A DNA stretch of 64,000 bases, taken from the NCBI GenBank assembly GCA_949299455.1, contig CASGAN010000004.1, forward strand, positions 1 through 64,000. Direction: 5' to 3'. The position numbers and the translations under genes are program-made. How positions within the stretch are numbered: the first letter of the stretch is position 1; the number at the start of each line of letters is the position of its first letter. The notes under the pieces are model-generated. The model was given only the letters and a program-made list of their open reading frames with translations. It searched no databases and had not been told where the DNA came from. This stretch comes from an uncultured Oscillospiraceae bacterium (lineage in GTDB: Bacteria > Bacillota > Clostridia > Oscillospirales > Ruminococcaceae). Positions 6,749 through 15,455 of this stretch are shown here, in pieces.

Positions 6749-9700
6749 TTATCTGGCATTTCTGCGTCTGCGCGCAGTCCATACAGCCGCCGACAGCGCT
6801 GCACTCATGATCAGAGATACGAACACGAAAACAAGTGCGTTCGAATCATTCGTATCCGGCACATCGGTATCGCCGCCGTCCGGATCAGTCGGTTCTGAAT
6901 AATAAAGTGTCATCGTCTGTGCTTTTGTCGAGAATCCCTCCGGCGAACGTCCAAAGTAGGTGATGGTCATGGTTTCCGTCACAGCTTCTTTGATGTTCAC
7001 AGAGAACATACCGTCTTCTGCAACAACTGCTTCAAACGATTTGCCGTTTATGTCGAGCACCACGGTGTGACCTGCTTCGCCTGTTCCGGCAAGGGTGACA
7101 TCTTGATCTGTCACGGTGTCGCCGTCTTTGTGGCTTGTGATGACCGGTGCCGTTACATAGTCCGTATCATAGTCCGGATATTCGTTCACGGCTTCTGCAA
7201 ACGAAACGATGAATGTAAATGTACGATCTTCCGGCACTGCCGACAGCTTGAATGCGTCGGTGAGCTTTACGGTAACCGTTGCCGGTTTGTCATCTAAGAA
7301 GGTGACATTGCCTGCATCGTCAAATGCAATATTGTCGCTGTGCGAAACGACGGCAAACTGATTGTTCATCAAATCCATACCCGCAGAATAGCCGTCGCGC
7401 AGAATATCCGCACGCATGGTAAACGGGGAAGCTTCGCCGACTTTTGCATCGCTTTCAAGGAGCAGCGACAGGCGATAGACTTCCTGTTCGCTCAAAAATG
7501 TCAGTCGGTTTGCATGAACCCGCAGCAAATACGATGCACGGTCAAGATCGGTGCGGATTGCCTCTTTTGCGTTTTCATCAATCGAAGCCGCTTCGACCTG
7601 CTCTGCCAACGCGGAGAGCTCAGACAGGAATGCTTTGGTCTCTATTGCATCAAATGCAGCACCGTCCATTTTGTCGATTACGCGTTCGATTGCCGCATAC
7701 GGATAAGCAGACACCTCGTCCGTGCTCTGGACGGTATAGATCGTATCGATTTTGCGCAGAATCTCACGCAGGATCATCGGAATGGATTCCTCCACATCCT
7801 CCGGCATGACTTCCGCTTCTTCTTTATAGATGCTCTCACCAATCAGCGGACCCATGTTGTTTTGTTTTAAGTCGGTCAGCGAGAACACCGCGCTTCCTGC
7901 CGCATTCTGAGCGCGGACGATGCTCAGCTGTTTGATAATCATATCAATCGGAATGCCCAAATACGAGCCGATACCGGTCGATGCAAACGCCATTTCATTG
8001 ATTTTTTCCTGTGACATGGCAGCGTCTTTTGCAACGAGATCCTCTGTGACATAGTAGGACATCGTAAAGACCTCATCGATGTATCCTTTTTCGACCCAGT
8101 CGAGCGTTTCCTGATATTTGATAAACGGTGCAACCTCATAATCCGGAACAACTGCCGCCGAAATCTTCAAATCGTTGTCAATCGATTTTAATTCGGAAGT
8201 TGTACGGTAAATGAAGGTGTTGATGAGCTCTGCGCGGAAATGACACCACTGTGCCCATTCCTCATGATCCTCGGTGATTGTATACGGATCGGTGCCGTAT
8301 TTTTCTTTGTATGCGTTTACGATGTTTTCGTTGTAGCCGAAATCGTTGAGCACACCGCCTTCACCGCGGCCGTCCGCCTCCGGGAAGCGGCAGTAGTCAT
8401 AGTTGATGCCGGCAATATCGTATTTTGTGACAAGCTCTTTGTAAATATCGGAGACAAGGTCACGCACGCCCTGCTCCATCGGGTTAAAGAAGAAGAATTC
8501 CAGATGGTACGTCTGCTCAGACAAAGACGTATCACCGAACCGGCTCTTTAACAGCCATTCCGGATGCTGTGCCGGCAGGGAGTATTCCGGCGGTGTTGTC
8601 TGCGGGAATGCACCGACAAAAAATGTTTCGACCCATGCGTGAATCTCAATGCCCATCTCCTTGCCGATCCGGGTATACGCCTCCATGGCGTCAAAGCCAT
8701 TTAATGACGGATACATCGGAATACCCGGAATGTCCGATTTCCAGATGGTATGTCCCTCAATCCAGGACTCGAGATAGATTGCATTAAAGCCTGCATCTTT
8801 GACATATTGCAGGGTATTGCGCACTTCTTGTTCGTTTTTCTCGACCGGACGATACCAAACGGCACGTTTTTCAACCTTCAGATTCGGCAGCACCGCATTT
8901 GCAGCTTCTTTGACAACTGCCAGAATGGATGATGCTTCTGCGGTCAGTCCGTCGAAATCGAGCGCTTCGATATACGCGTCAAGTCCGTCTGCACGCACTT
9001 TCTGCTCGTTTAACCGCGTGATCATCGTGTCGAGTGCTTCGTAATCCACGTCAAGCATGGATGTTTTCGTATTTTCACACAGCGTAATCGCCGCATCAAT
9101 CTGCTCTTTGACCGACTGCGTCAAAAATTCCGGTGTTTCAATCAGTGTGATCGTACCGTTTTGACGGTTTAAGGTAATGAGCACGCTCGAAATGTCAATC
9201 TTCTGCAAGAACTCGGACATTTTTCCGTGGCCGGACAGTACAAACGTGCCTTCTTCAATCGGACTGTTGCCGCCCTGTTTCGTCAGAACGCGGCCTGTTT
9301 TTTCGTCAACGGTCAGCTCCGTGCCCCAGGTATTTGTTTCCGTGGACACTTTGCCGTACGCCTGATCGTATACAATGAGCTGATCGGTGCCGCGCATACC
9401 CGGATACGGCTCGCCGGTGTCCGGATCAAAGCCTGCCGGGTTGTCCTCTTTTTTGGTCGGGCTGAGTGCATCGTATTTGATGGTTTCGGCAGTGTAGTAT
9501 TTGGGTGTCTCCAAAACGACGGTAAACGGATCGCCCGGTTTTAAATGACCGTAATCTCTGGCGATCTGGCCGTCAATCGAATCGTGAATCGAAACAACAC
9601 AGCCATTATCGGGAATCGGTGCGTTGCCGCCGGTGCCCGACAATGTGATGGCGGTAATTTTACCGTCCACAACGGTGATTTCTGCGCCCCATTCCGAGGT

Positions 9701-10228
9701 GTTGGTGCTGTCGCCGTATTCCGGCGTATAGACGATGACTTCGTCCGCGCCGCGGCTGCGGTTTACACCGGAAATCGCCTTTTTAATCTCGGTACCCTCC
9801 GGACCTGTATAGCGGATGTAGTTTTCGTCGAGCGGCGGAATCGTCACGTTTTGAAGTGTGATCGTGTCGCCGATCGAAAGCGCTTTTACTTTTTCAGAAA
9901 GTGCACCGCTTGCCGACAGGACAAATCCGTTTGTCGGAATGTAGGTCCCTTTCTCCGGCTGACCTTTTGCAACAACGATGTTGTTGACAATCAGCACCTC
10001 TGCTGTCTTTGCTGCGTCAAACGGTGCGGTGGTCTGATGCTCCGCATCCGGCAGCACATAGGAAAATCCATCCGGCCGCGCATCACTTTGCACAATCGGA
10101 TATTCGCTTGCATCCGGCAGGACAATCGTCTGCTCTCCCTGTGCCAGAACAACCGCATTCCACGGCATGCAGAGCACGATCAAAAGCAGTGCGAGCCACG
10201 CCGCTAACAAACGTTTGCTTCGTTTCAT
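6749..10228 (-). CDS. Secreted GHL10-type glycosidase-like surface protein
   Basis: 1,159 residues. A signal peptide spans 1 to about 29 (KRSKRLLAAWLALLLIVLC, cut near AQG). Next is a beta-rich region with repeated 'GGN.PI..' units, and a helical linker at about 390-445. The GHL10 (DUF187) TIM-barrel domain runs from about 450 to 785, with motifs EKRAVWYRP, AGFNAIYLESW, IEIHAWVETFFVGAF and GINYDYCRFPE. Related enzymes act on glycans outside the cell. After further helices comes an Ig-like domain (about 1026-1108), then VPDTNDSN, a membrane helix and RRRRNAR, resembling a degenerate sortase signal. The start at 10228 has GGAGAG upstream and removes a non-coding-looking extension to 10531. An AraC regulator is divergent from it. 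Confidence 0.8.
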   Translation of the reverse strand: MKRSKRLLAAWLALLLIVLCMPWNAVVLAQGEQTIVLPDASEYPIVQSDARPDGFSYVLPDAEHQTTAPFDAAKTAEVLIVNNIVVAKGQPEKGTYIPTNGFVLSASGALSEKVKALSIGDTITLQNVTIPPLDENYIRYTGPEGTEIKKAISGVNRSRGADEVIVYTPEYGDSTNTSEWGAEITVVDGKITAITLSGTGGNAPIPDNGCVVSIHDSIDGQIARDYGHLKPGDPFTVVLETPKYYTAETIKYDALSPTKKEDNPAGFDPDTGEPYPGMRGTDQLIVYDQAYGKVSTETNTWGTELTVDEKTGRVLTKQGGNSPIEEGTFVLSGHGKMSEFLQKIDISSVLITLNRQNGTITLIETPEFLTQSVKEQIDAAITLCENTKTSMLDVDYEALDTMITRLNEQKVRADGLDAYIEALDFDGLTAEASSILAVVKEAANAVLPNLKVEKRAVWYRPVEKNEQEVRNTLQYVKDAGFNAIYLESWIEGHTIWKSDIPGIPMYPSLNGFDAMEAYTRIGKEMGIEIHAWVETFFVGAFPQTTPPEYSLPAQHPEWLLKSRFGDTSLSEQTYHLEFFFFNPMEQGVRDLVSDIYKELVTKYDIAGINYDYCRFPEADGRGEGGVLNDFGYNENIVNAYKEKYGTDPYTITEDHEEWAQWCHFRAELINTFIYRTTSELKSIDNDLKISAAVVPDYEVAPFIKYQETLDWVEKGYIDEVFTMSYYVTEDLVAKDAAMSQEKINEMAFASTGIGSYLGIPIDMIIKQLSIVRAQNAAGSAVFSLTDLKQNNMGPLIGESIYKEEAEVMPEDVEESIPMILREILRKIDTIYTVQSTDEVSAYPYAAIERVIDKMDGAAFDAIETKAFLSELSALAEQVEAASIDENAKEAIRTDLDRASYLLRVHANRLTFLSEQEVYRLSLLLESDAKVGEASPFTMRADILRDGYSAGMDLMNNQFAVVSHSDNIAFDDAGNVTFLDDKPATVTVKLTDAFKLSAVPEDRTFTFIVSFAEAVNEYPDYDTDYVTAPVITSHKDGDTVTDQDVTLAGTGEAGHTVVLDINGKSFEAVVAEDGMFSVNIKEAVTETMTITYFGRSPEGFSTKAQTMTLYYSEPTDPDGGDTDVPDTNDSNALVFVFVSLIMSAALSAAVWTARRRRNAR

Positions 10229-10290
10229 TTCATTCTCTCCTTTTTCTTTGATATTTCCGTAAGACAAATCGTTTTCCAAATATTTTCGTG

Positions 10291-10319
10291 TTGAAAACAA
10301 TTCGTTCTTTCTATATAAT
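10291..10319 (+). promoter_or_regulatory. Promoter of the AraC gene at 10409
   Basis: TTGAAA (10291-10296), 17-nt spacer, TATAAT (10314-10319). The gap to the GHL10 gene is 180 bp and should also hold that gene's minus-strand promoter, which I could not place with confidence. Confidence 0.65.
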
Positions 10320-10408
10320 ATATCACAACACATCGGTTTGAAAATAAACAAATTTAACAGATACCAGCACAAAATTGATGAGTTTGCTGGAAATAAGAAG
10401 GTGCTCCC

Positions 10409-11257
10409 ATGGACGCGGTCCAAAATCGCGCATATCATGAAATCATTGAGATCAAGGCAGAAGAAGTGCCCATCATGCTTGCTTTTCACGAAAAAAACGC
10501 GCAAAAAAATATCTTCGAGCTGCACTGGCACGAAGAACCTGAATTTTTATATATTCGCTCCGGTGAAATGGAGGTGCATTGCGGTGAAAGCACGTTTCAT
10601 GTGACGCCGGGGGAGATTGTGTTTGTAAACCCTGCCGAACAGCACGCGGGCGTATGCTTAAGCGGCAGCTGCGAATACGTTTGGCTTGCCGTCAAGACAA
10701 TCTTTTTAAAAAGCGCACTGCTGAGCGGCAGTGATCTGTATTTCAGCTCTTTGGAAAAAAAGCGTTTGAAAATCCGCAACCAGATCGGAAACAATCCGCA
10801 GATTGCCGCATTGATCGAACACATCATTGACGATCATATCAATCGTCCGCCTTATTATGAGCTTGAAATCAAAGCGTCGCTATTGCGTCTGTTCCGGCTG
10901 CTTTTGATCGGCTACACGGCCGAAATCACTCCTCATGAATCGGAAATTCCGCCCTCTTTGCAGCCGGTGCTCGCCTATATTGACACCCATTTTCACGAGG
11001 AAATTTCATCCGCACAGCTTGCAAAAATGGGATCGTTTTCCGCGCCCTATTTTTGCCGCATTTTCAAGGAAACCACCGGCTATTCCCCAATTGAATACAC
11101 AAACCGGCTGCGCATCCGCAAGGCATATGAACTGATTTCTTCGACAAGCGAAAGCTTTTCTTCGATTGCACAGGCAGTCGGATTTTCAAACTTCGGTTAT
11201 TTTTCAAAACTGTTCTTTAAATACACCGGGAAACGGCTCTCGCAGGTGCGCAAATAG
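10409..11257 (+). CDS. AraC-family regulator with cupin sensor
   Basis: 282 residues. The N-terminal cupin sugar-sensor domain (about 25-100) has HWHEEPEFLYIRSGEMEVHCG and PGEIVFVNPAEQHAG. The C-terminal pair of helix-turn-helix motifs (about 185-282) reads ISSAQLAKMGSFSAPYFCRIF and SFSSIAQAVGFSNFGYFSKLF, ending YTGKRLSQVRK. Such proteins usually activate carbohydrate genes when bound to a sugar. AAGGTG lies 6 nt before the ATG. The gene is divergent from the GHL10 gene, its likely target, and converges on another AraC gene with only 5 bp between stop codons. Confidence 0.85.
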   Translation: MDAVQNRAYHEIIEIKAEEVPIMLAFHEKNAQKNIFELHWHEEPEFLYIRSGEMEVHCGESTFHVTPGEIVFVNPAEQHAGVCLSGSCEYVWLAVKTIFLKSALLSGSDLYFSSLEKKRLKIRNQIGNNPQIAALIEHIIDDHINRPPYYELEIKASLLRLFRLLLIGYTAEITPHESEIPPSLQPVLAYIDTHFHEEISSAQLAKMGSFSAPYFCRIFKETTGYSPIEYTNRLRIRKAYELISSTSESFSSIAQAVGFSNFGYFSKLFFKYTGKRLSQVRK

Positions 11258-11262
11258 GTGTA

Positions 11263-12102
11263 TCATCGTTTTGCCATGCAATGCCGTTTGAACACGGCGG
11301 GCGTCATGCCGGTTTTCTGCACGAATGATTTATAAAAGCTCGAATATTCATTGAATCCTGCCTGCATACAGGCATCCGATGCGGTCATGCCCTCGCGGAT
11401 ACACTGGCGCGCAAAGCTGATGCGCTTCGTCACGATATAGTCATGCACCGTGGCGTTCGTATACGCTTTGAACCGGCGCAGAAGATGAAATTTGCTCACG
11501 AAAAACTGTGCGCACAATGTGTCAAGTGTGAGCGGTTCGGTGTAGTGCGCGTCGATATAGCGAAGCACCTGTGCCATCAGAGAATCGGCAGCGGGTGCGG
11601 GCTGTTCGGCTGCGGCGGCACAGCGGGCGGCTTCATTTAAAAACAGGGTGATGGCAGCGCCGGAGGTTTGCTTGAACGAATCGTCCGTCATGCGCTCAAA
11701 CAGTGCTTTGCAAAACGAAAGCGATTCCTCCGACAGATGAATCCGGTGGATTCCATGTGCGGACAGCGCAGAAAGCGACAAAAACACATCGTTTGTTTCA
11801 CACAGCGCATGCACATACGGCACGCTGAGCCATAAAACCATCCGGTCATACGGTGCGGTCTCGTCTGCAAGCACAGGACGGTGCATCCGTCCCGGCGGAA
11901 TGAGCAGCAGATCACCCGGAATCAGCGGATAGACACGGTCTTCGATATAATATGTCACATCGCCGCCCAAGAACAAAAAGCACTCAAAAAATTCGTGCGT
12001 ATGAAAATCGAGCGTTTTCGAATACGGCTCACAGTAGTGATACGCCTCAAAATCGCCGGCGATCATCACCTGAGAAGAATTGAATTTTGCAATCTGTGCC
12101 AT
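11263..12102 (-). CDS. AraC-family regulator of the hexuronate operon
   Basis: 279 residues. A cupin domain comes first (FHTHEFFECFLFLGGDVTYYI, then PGDLLLIPPGRMHRPVL). The C-terminal double HTH follows (LTLDTLCAQFFVSKFHLLRRF; TASDACMQAGFNEYSSFYKSF). The start at 12102 is chosen for its GAGGTG site 6 nt upstream; two earlier in-frame ATGs lack one. It is divergent from uxaC, and its promoter shares a 14-bp palindrome with the uxaC promoter. This arrangement implies control of itself and of the uronate operon. The ligand is probably a hexuronate or an operon intermediate (inference). Confidence 0.85.
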   Translation of the reverse strand: MAQIAKFNSSQVMIAGDFEAYHYCEPYSKTLDFHTHEFFECFLFLGGDVTYYIEDRVYPLIPGDLLLIPPGRMHRPVLADETAPYDRMVLWLSVPYVHALCETNDVFLSLSALSAHGIHRIHLSEESLSFCKALFERMTDDSFKQTSGAAITLFLNEAARCAAAAEQPAPAADSLMAQVLRYIDAHYTEPLTLDTLCAQFFVSKFHLLRRFKAYTNATVHDYIVTKRISFARQCIREGMTASDACMQAGFNEYSSFYKSFVQKTGMTPAVFKRHCMAKR

Positions 12103-12121
12103 GCACTTCACCTCAGTTTTT

Positions 12122-12150
12122 AGCATATCGCAATTTTTGCAATGTTTCAA
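12122..12150 (-). promoter_or_regulatory. Promoter of the uronate AraC gene
   Basis: On the minus strand: TTGAAA (12150-12145), 17-nt spacer, TATGCT (12127-12122). The palindrome arm at 12127-12140 lies in its spacer. Confidence 0.65.
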
Positions 12151-12164
12151 GCAAAAATTGCGAT
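12127..12164. promoter_or_regulatory. Perfect 14-bp palindrome, operator between AraC gene and uxaC
   Basis: ATCGCAATTTTTGC (12127-12140) and GCAAAAATTGCGAT (12151-12164) are perfect inverted repeats around AATGTTTCAA. A second outer pair, TAGCATAT (12121-12128) and ATATGCTA (12180-12187), coincides with the two -10 regions. Both divergent promoters overlap the palindrome. Confidence 0.75.
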
Positions 12165-12186
12165 TTTTTTTGCAAATCAATATGCT
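12158..12186 (+). promoter_or_regulatory. Promoter of the uxaC operon
   Basis: TTGCGA (12158-12163), 17-nt spacer, TATGCT (12181-12186). The -35 box lies inside the right arm of the palindrome at 12151-12164. Confidence 0.6.
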
Positions 12187-12212
12187 ATGCTAACATCAAG
12201 GAGGTGGGAACT

Positions 12213-13586
12213 TTGCAGGAATCACTCTTTTTGACCACATCGGCTGCAAAGCGGCTGTACGAAACCGCAAAAACGCTGCCGATTGCTGATTATCACTGCC
12301 ATCTTTCCCCGAAAGAATTGTTCGAAAACCGCCCGTTCCAATGCCTTGCATCCCTTTGGCTCTCGGGCGATCATTACAAATGGCGCTTGATGCGCGCCTG
12401 CGGTATTGATGAATCACTCATCACCGGGCCTCAATCGTTTGACGAGCGGTGCAAAGCGTATCTTTCTTGTGTGACACAGTCGCCCGGCAACCCGCTTTAC
12501 ACCTGGACCGCCATGGAGCTTTCGTTTTTGATCGGAAAACCTGTGACGCTCACGAAAGAAAACGCAATGGAACTCTATCAAGAGGCGAACGAAGCGTTAA
12601 AGAAACGGTGTCCGACGCCGCGGTCGCTCGTGCTCGCCGCAAATGTCAAAGCACTTGCCACAACGGACGATCCGACCGATTCGCTCTGCTATCACGAAGC
12701 ACTGCGCGCGGACAGCACGTTCCCCGTTTCGGTGACGCCCACGTTCCGCACCGACCGGCTGGTAAGCATCACGGCGGCTGACTATCCCGCCTACATCCAA
12801 ACGCTTTCCGAGGTATCCGGCGTAGAAGTTTCGTCGTTTGACACATTCAAGCAGGCAGTACGCGTCCGGCTCGACCGGTTCTGTGCGCTCGGATGCACGC
12901 TCGCTGACGTGGGCATTCCGTATTTTCCGCACGGAACCTGCACAGACGAACAAGCCGATCGGATTTTCCGCGATGCACTGGGTGGAAAAGACATCACCGC
13001 GTCACTCCCTGCATTTTTGACCGCATGCTACCGCTTTTTAAACGAGGAATATACAAAACGAAACATGACGTCTCAGATGCACCTGTGCGTGACCCGAAAC
13101 GCAAACGACGTGCTGTTTTCTGCACTCGGCGCTGACTGCGGCGGCGACTGTATGGGAGACACGATCCCGGTTTCCGACCTGACCGCGTTTTTCAATGAAT
13201 CAAACAACCGCGGCACACTGCCTCGCACGATTGTATACACGTTAAACCCTGCCATGTATGAACCACTCTTGTGCGCGGCAGGAAGCTTCCGGAACGTATC
13301 GCTCGGTGCGGCATGGTGGTTTAATGACCACAAAGCCGGCATCGAACAGCAGCTTTCACTGTTTGCACGCACCGGCAGTCTTGCTTCCTCGTTCGGCATG
13401 CTCACCGACAGCCGCAGCTTTTTATCATACGTCCGGCACGACTTTTTCCGCCGGATTTTGTGCGGATGGATGGGCAGATTGATCGAATCGGGCGAATTTT
13501 TGGACGAAGCCACCGCAGAGGAAATTGTCCGCGCTGTCTGCTATGAAAACAGTGCGTCACTTTTGAAAGGAGCGATACCCGCATGA
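12213..13586 (+). CDS. uxaC: Glucuronate isomerase
   Basis: 457 residues, close to the usual 460-470. UxaC converts D-glucuronate to D-fructuronate and D-galacturonate to D-tagaturonate in the cytoplasm. Family marks are IADYHCHLSPKELFE (metal-binding HxH), the WLSGDHYKWRLMRACGI segment, CHEALRAD-type text near 170, and the C-terminal GWMGRLIESGEF. The start is the TTG at 12213: AAGGAGGTG lies 6 nt before it, while the longer ORF from 12087 would run through the promoter and palindrome. It is the first gene of the uronate operon and overlaps uxuA by ATGA. Confidence 0.9.
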   Translation: MQESLFLTTSAAKRLYETAKTLPIADYHCHLSPKELFENRPFQCLASLWLSGDHYKWRLMRACGIDESLITGPQSFDERCKAYLSCVTQSPGNPLYTWTAMELSFLIGKPVTLTKENAMELYQEANEALKKRCPTPRSLVLAANVKALATTDDPTDSLCYHEALRADSTFPVSVTPTFRTDRLVSITAADYPAYIQTLSEVSGVEVSSFDTFKQAVRVRLDRFCALGCTLADVGIPYFPHGTCTDEQADRIFRDALGGKDITASLPAFLTACYRFLNEEYTKRNMTSQMHLCVTRNANDVLFSALGADCGGDCMGDTIPVSDLTAFFNESNNRGTLPRTIVYTLNPAMYEPLLCAAGSFRNVSLGAAWWFNDHKAGIEQQLSLFARTGSLASSFGMLTDSRSFLSYVRHDFFRRILCGWMGRLIESGEFLDEATAEEIVRAVCYENSASLLKGAIPA

Positions 13587-14623
13587 AAATGACATTCCGC
13601 TGGTACGGAAAAAACGATCCCGTGCCGCTTTCGTATATCCGCCAGATTCCGAACATGAGCGGGATTGTTTCGGCGGTCTATGACACGCCGCCCGGCGAGG
13701 TTTGGCCGGTAGAGCAGATTGAAGAAGTCAAACGTGCCGCCGAAGAACACGGACTTGCGTTTGAGGTCGTCGAGAGTGTTCCTGTCCATGAGGAAATCAA
13801 ATTAGGCGGCAAAGATGCGCCGCGTCTCATTGAAAATTACTGCGAAAATGTGCGCCGGCTCGGTGCGGCAGGTGTGAAAGTCATCTGCTATAACTTCATG
13901 CCGGTGTTCGACTGGGTGCGCACGACGCTTAAAAACCCGCTCCCGGACGGTTCGAACGCGCTGGCATATGACAGCCGCGAAATCGAAGCGCTCGACCCTG
14001 TTACCAAGCCGCTCTCGCTTCCCGGATGGGATGAAAGCTATACGCAAGCAGAGTGCAGTGCACTCATCCGCCGCTGGCACGAAGCCGGCGAGGAAACACT
14101 GTGGAAAAGCTTTGAAACATTCCTGCGCGCTGTGATTCCAGTTGCGGAAGAATTGGGAATCCGCATGGCGATTCATCCGGATGATCCGCCGTGGGGACTC
14201 CTTGGTCTGCCGCGCATCATCAAAGACGCCGACAGCATCCGCCGGATGCGCGAAATTATGCCGTCGCCTGCAAACGGGCTCACGCTCTGCACTGGTTCGC
14301 TCGGTGCAAATCCCGAAAACGACGTAGTGGCGCTCGCACGCGAATTTGCGCCGTACATCCCGTTTGCCCACCTGCGAAACGTTGCGTACACCGAACACGG
14401 CTTCACCGAAACAGCACATCCGTGCGGTGCACTCGATCTCTACGGCGTGGTCAAAGCACTCGTGCAAAACGGGTTCGACGGCTATGTCCGCCCGGACCAC
14501 GGCCGCATGATCTTCGGCGAAGAGGGACGCCCCGGCTATGGTCTGTTCGACCGTGCACTCGGCGCCGCTTACTTAAACGGACTGTTTGAAGCCGCACAAA
14601 AGGAGGAAGCTTCCCATGAATAA
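13583..14623 (+). CDS. uxuA: Mannonate dehydratase
   Basis: 346 residues, full length. UxuA dehydrates D-mannonate to 2-keto-3-deoxygluconate. Seen: FRWYGKNDPVPLSYIRQIP at the start, VVESVPVHEEIK, YNFMPVFDWVRT, MAIHPDDPPW (metal-binding region), FCTGS-like LTLCTGSLGA, and YVRPDHGRMI near the end. The start overlaps the uxaC stop. Together with uxaC and the reductase that follows, it takes glucuronate to KDG. KDG kinase and aldolase are not in the window. Confidence 0.9.
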   Translation: MKMTFRWYGKNDPVPLSYIRQIPNMSGIVSAVYDTPPGEVWPVEQIEEVKRAAEEHGLAFEVVESVPVHEEIKLGGKDAPRLIENYCENVRRLGAAGVKVICYNFMPVFDWVRTTLKNPLPDGSNALAYDSREIEALDPVTKPLSLPGWDESYTQAECSALIRRWHEAGEETLWKSFETFLRAVIPVAEELGIRMAIHPDDPPWGLLGLPRIIKDADSIRRMREIMPSPANGLTLCTGSLGANPENDVVALAREFAPYIPFAHLRNVAYTEHGFTETAHPCGALDLYGVVKALVQNGFDGYVRPDHGRMIFGEEGRPGYGLFDRALGAAYLNGLFEAAQKEEASHE

Positions 14624-15434
14624 ATTCATCGTCATCACCGGTGCGGGCGGCGTTCTGTGCTCCGCATTTGCAAGAGCACTCGCCGCAGACGGCCACTTTG
14701 TCGCACTGCTCGACAAAAACGAACAAGCCGTCACCGCCATTGCCGAGGAAATCAACGCTGCACAGCCCGGCCATGCGATCGCAGTCGGCGCAAACGTGCT
14801 CGACAAGGAAAATCTCATCGCGGCACGCGATACGATACTCGCCGCATTCCAAAAAATTGACGTGCTCATCAACGGCGCAGGCGGCAACCATCCGCGCGGC
14901 ACCACGACTGCCGAACGCTTGGGCGAGGAGGAAACCGCAGATGCGCGCCGGTTCTTTGATTTAAATGCGGACGATCTGTCGTTTGTGTTTGATTTAAACT
15001 GCATCGGCACGCTTTTGCCGACACAGGTGTTCTGCGAGGTCATGACCGAAAACGGCGGCTGTGTCTTAAACGTTTCATCGATGAACGCATTCCGTCCACT
15101 CACGAAAATCCCGGCATATTCCGCCGCAAAAGCCGCCGTTTCGAACCTCACGCAGTGGCTTGCCGTCCATTTTTCCAAATGCAATATCCGCGTCAACGCG
15201 ATTGCACCCGGTTTTTTTGTCACAAACCAAAACTACGCACTGCTGTTTGACGAATCAGGCGAACCGACCGCCCGCGCACAAAAAATCATTGCGCACACGC
15301 CGCTCGGCCGCTTCGGCAAGCCGGAAGAACTGCTCGGCGCGGTGCGGTTTTTACTCGACGAAACACAATCCGGCTTTTTGACCGGTGTTGTTCTCCCGAT
15401 TGACGGCGGATTCTCCGCGTATTCGGGTGTATAA
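14616..15434 (+). CDS. SDR-family mannonate oxidoreductase (fructuronate reductase)
   Basis: 272 residues. It is a classical short-chain dehydrogenase: cofactor motif TGAGGVLCSAFAR (8-20), NGAGG (86-90), catalytic Ser near 154, and Y168-SAA-K172. The tail is long, as in the SDR enzymes found in Bacillota uronate operons in place of the larger UxuB. Position after uxuA supports reduction of fructuronate to mannonate. The ATG at 14616, with AAAGGAGG before it, overlaps the uxuA stop by 8 nt. Close relatives act on other sugar acids, so the substrate is inferred. Confidence 0.75.
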   Translation: MNKFIVITGAGGVLCSAFARALAADGHFVALLDKNEQAVTAIAEEINAAQPGHAIAVGANVLDKENLIAARDTILAAFQKIDVLINGAGGNHPRGTTTAERLGEEETADARRFFDLNADDLSFVFDLNCIGTLLPTQVFCEVMTENGGCVLNVSSMNAFRPLTKIPAYSAAKAAVSNLTQWLAVHFSKCNIRVNAIAPGFFVTNQNYALLFDESGEPTARAQKIIAHTPLGRFGKPEELLGAVRFLLDETQSGFLTGVVLPIDGGFSAYSGV

Positions 15435-15455
15435 TGAAAAAAGGAGGTCATTTTC

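Noticed and set aside
7340-7870. Long plus-strand ORFs inside the GHL10 gene
   Set aside because: They are antisense shadows with Cys/Arg-rich, low-similarity translations and no ribosome sites.
10229-10531. 101-residue extension of the GHL10 protein
   Set aside because: It precedes a good signal peptide, overlaps the divergent AraC gene and its promoter, and has no ribosome site.
12087-12212. Longer N-terminus for uxaC
   Set aside because: The extension would translate through the palindrome and both promoters, and is Cys/Phe-rich and unlike UxaC. TTG 12213 has the proper ribosome site.
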